NCBI RefSeq assembly: GCF_026745355.1
Contig: NC_079209.1
Span: forward strand, 13,894,341 to 13,958,340
Source of the DNA: Beta vulgaris subsp. vulgaris
Taxonomy: Eukaryota > Streptophyta > Magnoliopsida > Caryophyllales > Amaranthaceae
DNA length: 64,000 nt
Reading direction: 5' to 3'
Under the pieces are notes generated by a model. That model searched no databases. It had not been told where the DNA came from and was given only the letters and a program-made list of their open reading frames with translations. Each line of letters starts with the position of its first letter. The stretch's first letter is position 1. Of the stretch, positions 54,013 to 63,509 are shown in pieces. The position numbers and the translations under genes are program-made.

Positions 54013-56097
54013 TGACATAGGAAAAACTAGGTCGTCACTAGCCTCCTAAAATCAAACAAACCTAACTAGATCACTAGACTGAGCAAAGTGATAAGTAAGG
54101 GTCGAATCCGCAGGGAATAGCAAGAAGAACACTAATGTTGCTAATTGTTGCAAGCTCAGACGAAGATTTAGCAAAAGGTTTGGTTTCTCAAACTAAGAAC
54201 TAGATTAAGTAATTAACTAAGGTCTTAAGAAAATGCTAAATGATTAGGCAAGAAATTGATTGATAAAAACATTGGGAGAAGGGGATAAACACCATCCAAT
54301 CATGATTTAGGAAGTAAGATATGCAAAGTATAGGGGGAAGAATCAAGCAACAAACCCTCATTAAATTCTCACTCTCATGAGAAATTAAATGAGAAATAAC
54401 ATAAACATCAACTCTAGTCTCCTCTCTCAACTTGACTAAAGCATCAATCAACAAACATCCTAATCCTAGAATGCAAGTAGATAATAGTTATGCTATTGAT
54501 AAATTAAGAAACCCAAAGAACCCCTTAATTCTTATTCAAACATCAAAATCAATCATGGTTGGGTTTTCACCCCAACCCCCAACTAATTAACTACTCACTA
54601 ATCATCATAGTCATCATAATAATACTAGTAAAAGGGGAAAAAGAATCAAACATGAACAACTAAGAAATCAACACACTATCTAAAACAAGATTAAGATAAG
54701 AAAAACTAAAATCTAAACATGGGTTAAACTAATTTTAGACAAAACTAAATAAATAAAAAGATAAAAGTATAAAAAGTAGAGAGAAGAAGAGATATTACTT
54801 AAACCATGAAGAACAAAGGAAGATCTTGCATAAAAACCATAATTTTTGTCATAATCCAAGCTCCAAAACCATGGAAATGTACTTTCTCTCTATAGAACTT
54901 CACTTTCTCTCACTAGATTAAGATAAGAATTCTCTCTAATTAGGACTAATTAATTCAGAAAAATAAAAGCTTCCTTAGAATTATTACAAAATTGGTTTTA
55001 TACCCCGTAGAAATAAGGGCAAAGTTGTAAAAGACGAAACAAAAAGAAGGGAGAATCTGGGCGTTATCATAGTCGATGATAAGATCACTCTTGTCATCGC
55101 TATTACAGAACCGTACATGAACTAGAGAAGTAGGCAGCCCTCGGGGGGGACTGTGCTGCATTGCATTTTAATAGGAAGTTAGAGTAGCCCATAAGTAAAG
55201 ACTGTGACGAAGGGGCTCTTGCTCACCCGACACGATCGTACGAGGTCACAATTCACTCAACACGACCATCCGGGGTGAAGAAGAATTGGGGATCGGATGT
55301 GGGCGAAATTCCCGCCAATGGCTGAGATGTTCAGTCGACTCCCTCCCCCTTTGTTTCCTAAACGATTTCTTCCCAGCACCCCCTGACCAAACAAAAAAGC
55401 GGAAAGCCAAGATCTCTATAAAGCGAAGGAAAGAATACAGATGTGAAGCAGAGAAGGAAGAAAGAAGGGAAAACTCTCTTATCTTATCCTTTTAGACTTC
55501 CAGTAGAGCATAGCATATGGACATTAAAAAAAGAGATTTCTTTATACTTCAAAAAAACTTGCTTGCTGAAATCAAGAAATACCGATAAAGAGTCCACTCC
55601 TCAATTGCTCTATCTAGCCGCCTGTGTTGATGCAATAACCGAGCGCCCGCTCCAGCCTTGGAGCGCCCGCTCCTGCTCCGCTCCAAGCTTCTGCCAATCC
55701 TCACCCGACGACGGAGCGCCCGCTCCAGCCTTGGAGCGCTAGCTCCTTGGTCGCTCCTCGGCCGCTCCATGTTACTGCCATTTGCCTTTACCTAATATGG
55801 AGCGTCCACTTCTCTTCCTCGGGAGCGCCCGCTCCTCTGCCTGGAGCTTCTTCCTTGCTTATCTTTGCTTAAAAACACTCCAAGAACATATTAGATGGGG
55901 GAGGGGGGTAGAATGCACATGCAAATGAAATGACCTATATGCAACCTAATAGTATGCAAATGAACTAAAACTAAATGTTGAACATGAGAATATGAGAAAT
56001 GATGGAAAAGGGGAAGAAAAAGGAAACTATATGGCCTAAAATGAATCTAAATGACCTAAACTAAATGCAAATAAGTGAACCTAAAGTCCACTTATTA
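54013..56097 (-). repeat. Athila 5' LTR (2085 bp) with a foreign insert
   Basis: This is the partner of the LTR at 17616-19156, with the border TGACATAGG on the left and TTATTA (mutated from TTATCA) on the right. The extra length is a roughly 575-bp insert at 55066-55640. Without it the LTR would be about 1510 bp. The GGAGCG repeat patch continues at 55641-55850. Confidence 0.9.
55066..55640. other. Foreign filler in the 5' LTR, probable mitochondrial DNA (NUMT)
   Basis: The other LTR has at this point one continuous GGAGCG repeat; here about 26 bp of it are missing and 575 bp of unrelated, less AT-rich DNA are present. There are no terminal repeats and no target duplication, as in repair of a double-strand break with filler DNA. 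On the minus strand it contains GTTCATGTACGGTTCT (55107-55122), resembling domain V of organellar group II introns, and the general style of the sequence resembles plant mitochondrial spacer. The source is inferred, not proven. Confidence 0.5.
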
Positions 56098-56102
56098 GCA
56101 GG

Positions 56103-58664
56103 TATATGGGGTTCCTTCCTTTCAGGTGCTGAAGAAACTGAAGCTTCTGAAGTTGGATCTTAAAACTCTTGACCAAAGAGGGCAGGATGAGCTACAGGAG
56201 GCTGGAAAAACTGCAAAAGCTAGATTATTATATATTCAGCAAGATTTACACTTCTATCCTGGTGATTGTAGGCTGGCTCAGCTAGAGAAAGAGGCTCAGG
56301 TTATGTATCAGGCAGCTTGGAGGGACCTTCACTCTGCTCTACAACAGAAAGCAAAGCTACACTGGTTGAAAGAAGGTGATGAAAATACCAAAACCTTCTA
56401 CAATAGCATTAAAGCTAGGTAGCAGAGGAATTTTATTAAGGCTATTTAGTCTATGCATGGGTAATGGAGAGATACTCCTGAAGCTATTGAGCATGCTTTC
56501 TTGGAATTCTATCAACAATTGCTTGGTGATTGTATGATGTCTAAGACTACTATGTTGCCTGACATTTTACAGTATGGTTCATCTCTCACTGCTAATCATT
56601 GTGTTAACCTGAGGTTTAGCTTCACTACAGAAGATGTAAGGAAGATGATATTTAGTATTCCAAGTAATAAGGCTCCAGGTTTGGATGGATATAGCAGTGC
56701 TTTCTTCAAGGCTGCTTGGGAAATTGTTGGTGATGAAATCAGTCAGACTATACTGGGTATATTGAGAACTGGTTTGATGGTGAGAGAGCTAAATATCACT
56801 ACACTCACCTTAGTTCCTAAGGTGAAGATCCCAAACTCAGTGAGTGAGTTCAGGCCTATTGCTTACTGTTCTACCATTTACAAATGTCTGTCTAAGCTTA
56901 TTTGTGCTAAGCTCAACTATGTATTGCCTGACATAATCAACCCTACCCAAGGGGCTTTTGTCACTGGGAGGAACATTATGCATAATGTGCTTTTATGTCA
57001 AGACTTGGTTAAAATGTATAGGCCTTCCCAGAAGCAAGCTTGCTGCCTGATGAAGCTTGACATTAAGAAAGCCTATGACACTGTGGAATGGTCCTTTGTA
57101 GAAGAAATGTTGATTGGGCTCCAATTTCCTGCCTCCTTTGTGCAATTCATCATGATGTGTGTGACCACTCCATCTTACGCACTGATGATTAATGGTAGTC
57201 CTAGTGAGATGATCTATCCTAAAAGAGGATAAAGACAAGGGGATCCTCTCTCCCTCTTGTTATTCACCCTATGCATGGAGTACTGCTCTAGAATCCTCTA
57301 TAAAGTGGGCACTCTGCCTAGTTTCCAGTTTCATTCAAGATGCAAACATATGAAGCTGAATCATCTCATCTTTGCAGATGATCTGCTTCTTTTCTCAAAA
57401 GGGGACTACAATTCAATTTGTATGCTTATGAGTGCTTTGAAAATGTTTGCTGAGACTTCTGGTCTACAGATGAGTCTTGGAAAGTCTGAAATGTACCTGA
57501 CTGGCATGACAGAGGATGAGATAAGTAGAATTCAGCAAGTAACAGGCTTTAGGATTGGCTCTCTTCCATTTAGATACCTTGGTGCTCCTATGAGCACTAA
57601 GAGATTGAAGGTGGTGAATGACTGTGAGGCTCTTATTGACAAAATGTGCATGAGGGTGAAGGTATGGAGTAGCAGGAACCTTTCCTATAGTGGGAGGCTG
57701 CAACTAGTCAACTCTGTGTTGATGTCCATTTGTGTCTATTGGACACAATTGTTCATCTTCCTAAGGTTGTGCTTCATAATATTAACTCCATCTGCAGAAA
57801 CTACCTGTGGCATGGTTCCTATGACAGCAACAGCCCTGGCTATGTTGCTTGGGATATGGTTTGTACTTCTAAAGATCATGGTGTTCTGGGGGTCAGGAAC
57901 ATCCTATTATGGAATCAAGCTGCTGTGGCCAAACATGTGTGGGCTATTTCACACAAGAAGGACAGCTTATGGGTGAAGTGGGTTCACTCTGTGTATATTA
58001 ATGAAGCAAATTGGGAAGGCTATCAACCTCCCACTAATGCTAGTTGGGTATGGAAATGTATCTGCCATATAAAAGACCAGTTGTGGCCTATGATTGCTAT
58101 AAATGATGCTACTCAGTTCAGCATTGCTAAAACATACAAGGCTCCTCTCCCTAATGGACTGCCTTGGAGATACAACAAAGGATATGGAATAGATTTTCTA
58201 TTCCTAAGCATCGATTCATTCTTTGGCTTGCTTTGAAGCAAAGGCTAATGACTAGGGAGAGATTAGCCAGGATGAGAATCACTAATTGCACAGACTGCTG
58301 CCTATGTGGTGGTGCTAGGGAGACTCATGCTCATCTATTTTTTGAATGTGCCTTCAGTAGGAGATGTTTTCAACAAATCCATCTATGGCTTGGGGTCAGA
58401 AGATCAGACATCAACCTATACCAACATATGACATGGTTACTTAGGAGCCACAAGTCTGGAAGTTTTCATAGGAAAGTGCTCATGACAGCAATGGATGGCC
58501 TTGTGTACCAGATATGGAGAGCTAGGAATGATGCACTGTGGAACTATAAGGTTCCTTCTATCAGAACTACTGTCCAGCAGATTCAGTTTAATGTAAAACA
58601 TAGAATCATTCAAGTGTATAGGAAAATGACTCCTAGGGAACATAGATGGTTTGATTTGTTATAG
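56103..58664 (+). pseudogene. LINE-1 ORF2, reverse transcriptase and C-terminal part
   Basis: After the Athila insertion the frame resumes with the linker helix (AKLHWLKEGDENTKTFYN, near 56350). Two stops at 56420 and 56447 and one at 56462 interrupt it. Reverse transcriptase motifs follow: IPSNKAPGLDGYSSAFF, LVPKVKIPNSVSEFRPIAYC, CCLMKLDIKKAYDTVEW, then RG-stop-RQGDPLS (stop at 57230), HLIFADDLLLFSKGD with the catalytic Ala-Asp-Asp pair near 57377, and FRYLGAPM. A frame change near 57745 leads to the remaining part, which ends with the zf-RVT zinc motif CCLCGGARETHAHLFFEC and a stop at 58664. A 3' UTR of about 120 bp and a short A-rich tail follow. Confidence 0.85.
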
Positions 58665-58810
58665 AGTGATGGTTTGAGGTTTTTACCTCTTTTAGGGTGC
58701 AGCTAAGTTCACTCTTGGCTTGCTTGATGTAATATGGCTTGTTTTTTAGTGCTATATATTCCTTTCTTGCTTCTCAAAAGAAAAAAACATTATTTTTTAA
58801 ATAATTTTTA

Positions 58811-59019
58811 CTTTCTCTGTTTCACAATAAGTGAAATATAGAGAAAGTGGAGAGTTACCAAGAGAGAGAGAAAGTTGGGACCACAATAAAGTAGAGTGAT
58901 GGAAAAAAAGAGTTGTGGTCCCTTCTTACTTTATGGTGGCATATTTGTAATAAGAGTGGACTTTTTTTTACCATTTAGAGCTTGATTTCACTTATTGTGA
59001 TTATTCCAAATAAGGAAAG
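58811..59019. mobile_element. Stowaway-like MITE, 209 bp
   Basis: Ends CTTTCTCTGTTTCACAATAA and CTTTCCTTATTTGGAATAAT (complement of the right end) both lead into the same AATAAGTGAAAT segment and are flanked by TA (58809-58810, 59020-59021). Non-coding. A further half-terminus (ATAGAGGAAGTA) lies at 59039-59050. Confidence 0.65.
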
Positions 59020-59262
59020 TATTTCATTTATTATAAAATAGAGGAAGTATTTATTAATAATTAAGATATTAAACATGAAAATATAAAATAATGCAAATAT
59101 TTCTAAATGAAGAAAGTATATAACAAGGAAATAAATAAATGAAGGAAGTATTAAATACCTGCGACCAATCACAATATCATACGTAAATGGATCATTAAGG
59201 CCACACTAAATAGGAGTATGTGAACAAGTGGGAGAGGTGCTCAACTGGTTACTAACTCAGGT

Positions 59263-59286
59263 AATATATATATATATATATATATA
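59263..59286. repeat. (TA)n microsatellite
   Basis: About twelve TA repeats, directly followed by AGGGGTAGGATCCGCTGA, which may be the edge of another transposable element. Confidence 0.8.
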
Positions 59287-59324
59287 GGGGTAGGATCCGC
59301 TGAAAACAGCTCTTAATCTGAAAA

Positions 59325-59512
59325 CTGAAAACAAGGTAACTTTTAAGCCCTTTAGGGTAACTTTTAACACTTTTAGGGTAACTTTTGTTAGTTTTTGGGT
59401 AACTTTATTATATTAAGGGTAGTTCTATATATTTCAAGGGTAACTTTATAAGAGTAACTATTACCACTTTTAGGGTAACTTTTACCATTTTTAGGACAAC
59501 TTTTTAGATTTT
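59325..59512. repeat. Degenerate GGGTAACTTTT repeats (continue at 62754-62775)
   Basis: GGGTAACTTT and close variants recur about eight times at intervals near 20-35 bp. The tract is interrupted by LINE-2 and resumes with AAGGGTAACTTATTT after 62753. It probably belongs to an older repeat starting after the (TA)n run. It contains TTTAGGGT cores but is not telomeric. Confidence 0.6.
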
Positions 59513-59639
59513 TTTTTTTTTTTTTGCTAATTAAGTGAGTATATTGATTAAGAACATACCAATTACAACCATCCTAACCTAAAGGAGGCAAACCAACTAG
59601 GTTGGACTCCCAAACCTTTAGGAAGGAAAAACAAAAAGA

Positions 59640-61568
59640 TTACATTGTAAGAGAGAGCTCCCTTAACCACACTCTATCTCTCATAGTTGTTTTCTTTGGC
59701 AACACACTATAGATTCTATCTATACATGTATGTTTAATTCTATACACATGTTTCTCCACTATATCTATTTTACTATTCCATAAAGCATCATTCCTTGCCC
59801 ACCATACTTGATACACTGTAGCACAGATGATAGCAATCTTGACTTTTCTGAATCTTGATTCACCATTTGAGTTTACCCTGTCAATCAGCCCCTGTACTGA
59901 TGTATCATGGGACTGCATTTGCAACCATTGAAGAATTTTCCTTATAACTGCTTTGCTAAAATAGCATTGAAAAAACAGATGACAGTGAGTCTCTTCTGTT
60001 AATCCACAAATTAAGCATGTAGCATCATCTATCACACCCACTTTGGTTAATCTATCTGTTGTTTTCAATCTATTTAGCATTACTAGCCAGCATAGAAATC
60101 TATGCTTTGGTATATTCAATCTACCCCAGAAAGCACCATACCAACTCACACTCTGCTGCTCATTCACCTGCCTCTTGTAAACTTCTTTTACTGAGTATAC
60201 CCCCATATTCAATATCTGAGTCAAAGAGAAGTTCACCTTCAATTGGTCTTTCACCTGACATATCATTTTCCAATACCAACTGCATTGCTGAGGATAGTTG
60301 TACTCCCACCAATTTTCTTCTTTTACATACTGCTCATGCACCCACCTTACCCAGAGATTGTCCTTCTTTAAGGCAATAACCCACACATACCTCCCTAGAG
60401 CTGCTTGATTCCAAATTAAAACATTTTTGATTCCAAGACCACCCTCTTTTTTACTACAGCATACTGAGTCCCACTTTACATTCCTTGAGCTTTGACTGTA
60501 GTGTTCACCAGTCCAAAGATATGATCTACATATCTTATTTATATCTTGTAAGACTTTCCTTGGGATGATCATTATTTGTGCCCAGTAAACATGCAAACTC
60601 ATGAGAACTGAGTTCACCAAGCATAGTCTTCCTTGGTATGAGAGATGCCTGCTACTCCAACACCTAATTCGAGCTGTCATTCTTTCCACAAGACCTTCAC
60701 AATCTTTTATACTAATTCTTTTGTAGTAGATAGGGACCCCCAAATACCTGAAAGGGAAACTCCCCAAACTGAAGCCTGACATATTAAGGAGCCTTTGAAC
60801 CTCCTGCTGCTTTAACCCCACTGTAAACAGTTCAGATTTTTGTTTATTGGCTTCTAACCCTGAAGACTCAGAGAAGTGAGTGAATCCTTGAAGCATTCTC
60901 AGAACTGATTTGAATTCACCTTTGCAACACATGATGATATCATCTGCAAAGCACAGATGGTTGAGTTTGATACCATTGCATCTAGGGTGGAACTGGAAAT
61001 CATCTTTTTCACCTACAATCTTCATTGTTCTACTGAAATATTCCATGCACATCACAAAAATCAAGGGTGAGAGGGGGTCACCTTGTCTTAGACCCCTCTT
61101 GCCCTTGAAAAAGCCAACTAATTCCCCATTTATCATTAAAGAGAAGCTAGGAGATTTAATGCATTCCATAATCATCTCCACAAAACTAGAAGGGAATTTC
61201 ATAGCTTGTAGTAACTCTTCAATAAAGCACCAATCTATTGAATCATAAGCTTTTTTAAGGTCCATTTTGATGATACAACCTGGTGCAGCATCCTTCTTCC
61301 CATAGTTCTTGATAATATCTTGACAAATTAAGATATTGTGTGCTATAAATCTCCCTTTTATGAAAGCACCCTGATTTGTAGCTATAATTTCAGGGAGAAT
61401 CTTGTTCAATCTAGAACACAGCAGCTTGGTTATACACTTGTATATAACATTGCAGCACGCAATTGGCCTGAATTCAGTGACATTACCAGGACATTTGACC
61501 TTTGGAATCAAGGCCAAAATAGTATGATTCATCTCCTTCAATAATTTCTTTGATTGAAAGAAATCCAA
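59640..61568 (-). CDS. LINE-2 reverse transcriptase region (642 codons open)
   Basis: Reverse transcriptase of the L1 type, used for target-primed reverse transcription. Visible motifs are LALIPKVKCPGNVTEFRPIA, TNQGAFIKGR, IIKMDLKKAYDSIDW, GLRQGDPLSPLIF, FADDIIMCC (Asp209 and Asp210), FPFRYLGVPI and the zinc-binding C-terminus CLICGLTEETHCHLFFQC (about 520-540). The open frame starts at a Met only because a TAG interrupts the longer ORF2 at 61584-61586. Upstream coding in the same frame continues to 62739, so this is the C-terminal two thirds of ORF2, not a separate gene. No frame change is seen within it, so it is younger or better preserved than LINE-1. Confidence 0.85.
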   Translation of the reverse strand: MDFFQSKKLLKEMNHTILALIPKVKCPGNVTEFRPIACCNVIYKCITKLLCSRLNKILPEIIATNQGAFIKGRFIAHNILICQDIIKNYGKKDAAPGCIIKMDLKKAYDSIDWCFIEELLQAMKFPSSFVEMIMECIKSPSFSLMINGELVGFFKGKRGLRQGDPLSPLIFVMCMEYFSRTMKIVGEKDDFQFHPRCNGIKLNHLCFADDIIMCCKGEFKSVLRMLQGFTHFSESSGLEANKQKSELFTVGLKQQEVQRLLNMSGFSLGSFPFRYLGVPIYYKRISIKDCEGLVERMTARIRCWSSRHLSYQGRLCLVNSVLMSLHVYWAQIMIIPRKVLQDINKICRSYLWTGEHYSQSSRNVKWDSVCCSKKEGGLGIKNVLIWNQAALGRYVWVIALKKDNLWVRWVHEQYVKEENWWEYNYPQQCSWYWKMICQVKDQLKVNFSLTQILNMGVYSVKEVYKRQVNEQQSVSWYGAFWGRLNIPKHRFLCWLVMLNRLKTTDRLTKVGVIDDATCLICGLTEETHCHLFFQCYFSKAVIRKILQWLQMQSHDTSVQGLIDRVNSNGESRFRKVKIAIICATVYQVWWARNDALWNSKIDIVEKHVYRIKHTCIDRIYSVLPKKTTMRDRVWLRELSLTM

Positions 61569-61583
61569 GACAGCTATTGTACA

Positions 61584-62739
61584 CTAAGCACCAACAATAC
61601 TCGAAGCATCTTTATAGAACGCTGCCCCAAACCCATCTGGTCCTGGTGATTTATCACCAGGAATGGAAAAAATTGCCTGCTTTACCTCTTCAGGAGAGAA
61701 AGGAACTAGTAGTGCTTGACATTGTTCTGCATTCAATACAGGACCACCATCAATCACCTCCTGTTGCACATGACTCTTGTACTGCCTTGGAGTACCAAGA
61801 AGTTGAGTGTAGTAGTGCAGGAAAGCTTTGTTCACTTCTTCACTACCTTCAACCCATCTCCCTTCAATATCAGCAACACCATATATAGTGTTCTGAAGTC
61901 TTCTAGTTTTTAAAGCATTGTGAAATGCTTTTGAATTTTCATCTCCAGCTTTTATCCATGATAGTTTACTCTTCTGTTGCATAAAAGAAGAATATTTAGC
62001 ATGAACCTTCTGATACTCCTGTGTAGCTAGTTGTTCTCTCTCTCTGGCTTGAGTGCTATTAGGATTCAGATGCAGCACCTTCTGAGCTTCTTGCAAAGCT
62101 ATTTGTGCTTTTGTATCTTCAATGTGGATCTGAGAGAACCCCTGTTTGTTCATCTCTTTTAACACTATCTTCACCTGTTTCAGCTTCTTAGTGAACTTAA
62201 ACATAGCACATCCTCTGACTTCAAAGTTCCAAGCATTCTGAACTTTACTTATGAACTCCTCTCCCATACTCTACATATGGAAGTATTTGAAAGGAGCTTT
62301 AATGTTCCTACTCCCTTCATGAACTCTAATCAATATAGGGGTATGATCAAAGAGGCCTTCCTCCATAAACATAGCCTCTGCTGTACTGAATTGATCTCTC
62401 CATTTGTCATTCCCAAGTACTCTATCCAATTTTGAAAAGACTCTGTCACTACCTTGTTGTTTGTTGTTCCAAGTGTAGTGACAACCATTTGACTTAATAT
62501 CATCTAAGCCACAATGATTAACACACCTTCTGAAGGCCTCCATATCACCATCTCTAACCAGCGCACCTATTCTTTCCTCCTTATTGAGAACACAGTTAAA
62601 ATCACCTCCAAGAATCCAAGCCTCACTCATGGTGTCAGCCTGGTTCATCAGATTCTTCCATAACTGCTCTCTGTCTCCTGCACTATTAAATGCATAGACA
62701 AAAGTACAGCAAAAGCCAGTATTTAACCCACTAGGTTGT
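61584..62739 (-). pseudogene. LINE-2 ORF2, endonuclease and linker part
   Basis: From the truncation at 62739 the frame reads FVYAFN, WILGGDFNCVLN (endonuclease Asp-x-Asn) and FSKLDRVLGN, then FDHTPILIRVHE with the catalytic His. A TAG at 62271-62273 is followed in the same frame by the linker (LSWIKAGDENSKAFHNALK) and IFSIPGDKSPGPDGFGAAFY, the first reverse transcriptase motif. A second TAG at 61584-61586 precedes the long open frame. Confidence 0.85.
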
Positions 62740-63485
62740 ACTTTTTAGATTTTAAGGGTAACTTATTTTAACTTTGATTATAGTTAAACCTATATAAGAT
62801 TCTAACCTACATCGTTGTGTCTTACACAATGTTTTGCCTAGGGCTGGGAATGAGCCAAGCCTGCTCGTGAACAGTTCGAGCTCGGCTCGGTGGAAGCTCG
62901 GCCAGGGCTCGGCTCGCCAAGGCTCGGATCGAGTTCGGGATCGGCTCGTGACCTAACGATACGAGCCACGAGCTAAGCAAAGCTCGGCTCGAAAAGCTCG
63001 CGAACGGCTCGAGTTATTTTTTTATTAGAAAAAATATAAAAAAAAAATAGTATTATTGTTAATTAATAAAAAAAGGTAAAAGGTTAACAATATACTATAT
63101 AGTATATATTAAAATAGGAAAAAAAATACAAAAAAGAAAATAATCTCACATTCCGTAAAAAATTTAAAAAAATTTATAACTTTTAGTGGGAGTGGCGCTA
63201 TTTCCCATTTTGAAGTTTGGAGAAAAATTAAAAAAGCTCACTAGAACATTGCCCAAAACTTCAAAAACTTACAATTCACAAAAACCCTAAGGAGGCTAAA
63301 CTCAGCACCGAGTCTCTGCCACTGCAGCAGTATATACCGCCGCTGCAACATCACCGCCGGTAAGTCGCATCTCATCCTCTCTCACTAAGTCAGTTGGTCG
63401 ATACATCTCTTTCCTCGTACTCACCACCGTCGCATCTCTTTCCTCTTACTCGCAAGACTCTCACTCACCACCTGCTGGAACAGCC

Positions 63486-63507
63486 ATGGCCGGCGACCCA
63501 CCAACAG
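63486..63507 (+). CDS. Possible first coding exon (MAGDPPT...)
   Basis: ATG at 63486 begins MAGDPPT and is followed at 63508 by a splice donor GTATGA, then AT-rich intron-like sequence to the window end. The leader upstream (63290-63485) is pyrimidine-rich with ACCGCCG and CTCTC motifs, typical of plant 5' leaders. It could start the hAT transposase or a host gene. Evidence is limited to start codon, donor and composition. Confidence 0.3.
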
Positions 63508-63509
63508 GT

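Larger units (their letters stand above)
17616..56097 (-). mobile_element. Athila-type Ty3/gypsy LTR retrotransposon with four nested insertions
   Basis: The element is on the minus strand: 5' LTR at 54013-56097, 3' LTR at 17616-19156, flanked by 5-bp duplications GCAGG (17611-17615 and 56098-56102). Next to the 5' LTR is a primer site matching the tRNA-Asp 3' end, and a polypurine tract precedes the 3' LTR. Domain order is gag, protease, reverse transcriptase, RNase H, integrase, then an ORF in the envelope position. This order, the tRNA-Asp primer and that ORF point to the Athila lineage. Insertions occupy 19485-27011, 31878-33493, 33872-34890 and 36525-51438; without them the element is about 13.4 kb. 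Every coding region carries frame damage and the integrase core is deleted, so it is not autonomous. Confidence 0.9.
13840..58786 (+). mobile_element. LINE-1: L1-type non-LTR retrotransposon split over 45 kb
   Basis: The element consists of 13840-14389, 16172-17615 and 56098-58786; the gaps are a CACTA-type element and a 38.5-kb Athila retrotransposon. It encodes ORF1 (nucleic-acid-binding, CCHC) and ORF2 (apurinic endonuclease, reverse transcriptase, zinc-binding C-terminus) and ends in an A-rich tail. Candidate target duplications are AACATTTTTTTTAAA at 13825-13839 and AACATTATTTTTTAAA at 58786-58801, differing by one indel. Removing the insertions restores reading across both breakpoints, which proves the nesting. 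Total LINE length is about 4.7 kb. ORF1 has lost an internal segment and ORF2 carries stops and frame changes, so the copy is dead. Confidence 0.85.
59513..62739 (-). mobile_element. LINE-2: 5'-truncated L1-type retrotransposon
   Basis: The plus-strand T run at 59509-59525 is the poly(A) tail of a minus-strand LINE. The other end, 62739, breaks off inside the endonuclease domain, a typical 5' truncation. Target duplications ACTTTTTAGATTTT lie at 59499-59512 and 62740-62753. The 3.2-kb copy contains ORF2 only. Confidence 0.9.

Noticed and set aside
59330..59510. Interstitial telomeric repeats
   Set aside because: TTTAGGGT cores occur, but spacing is irregular (20-35 bp) and the heptamer TTTAGGG is not tandem.
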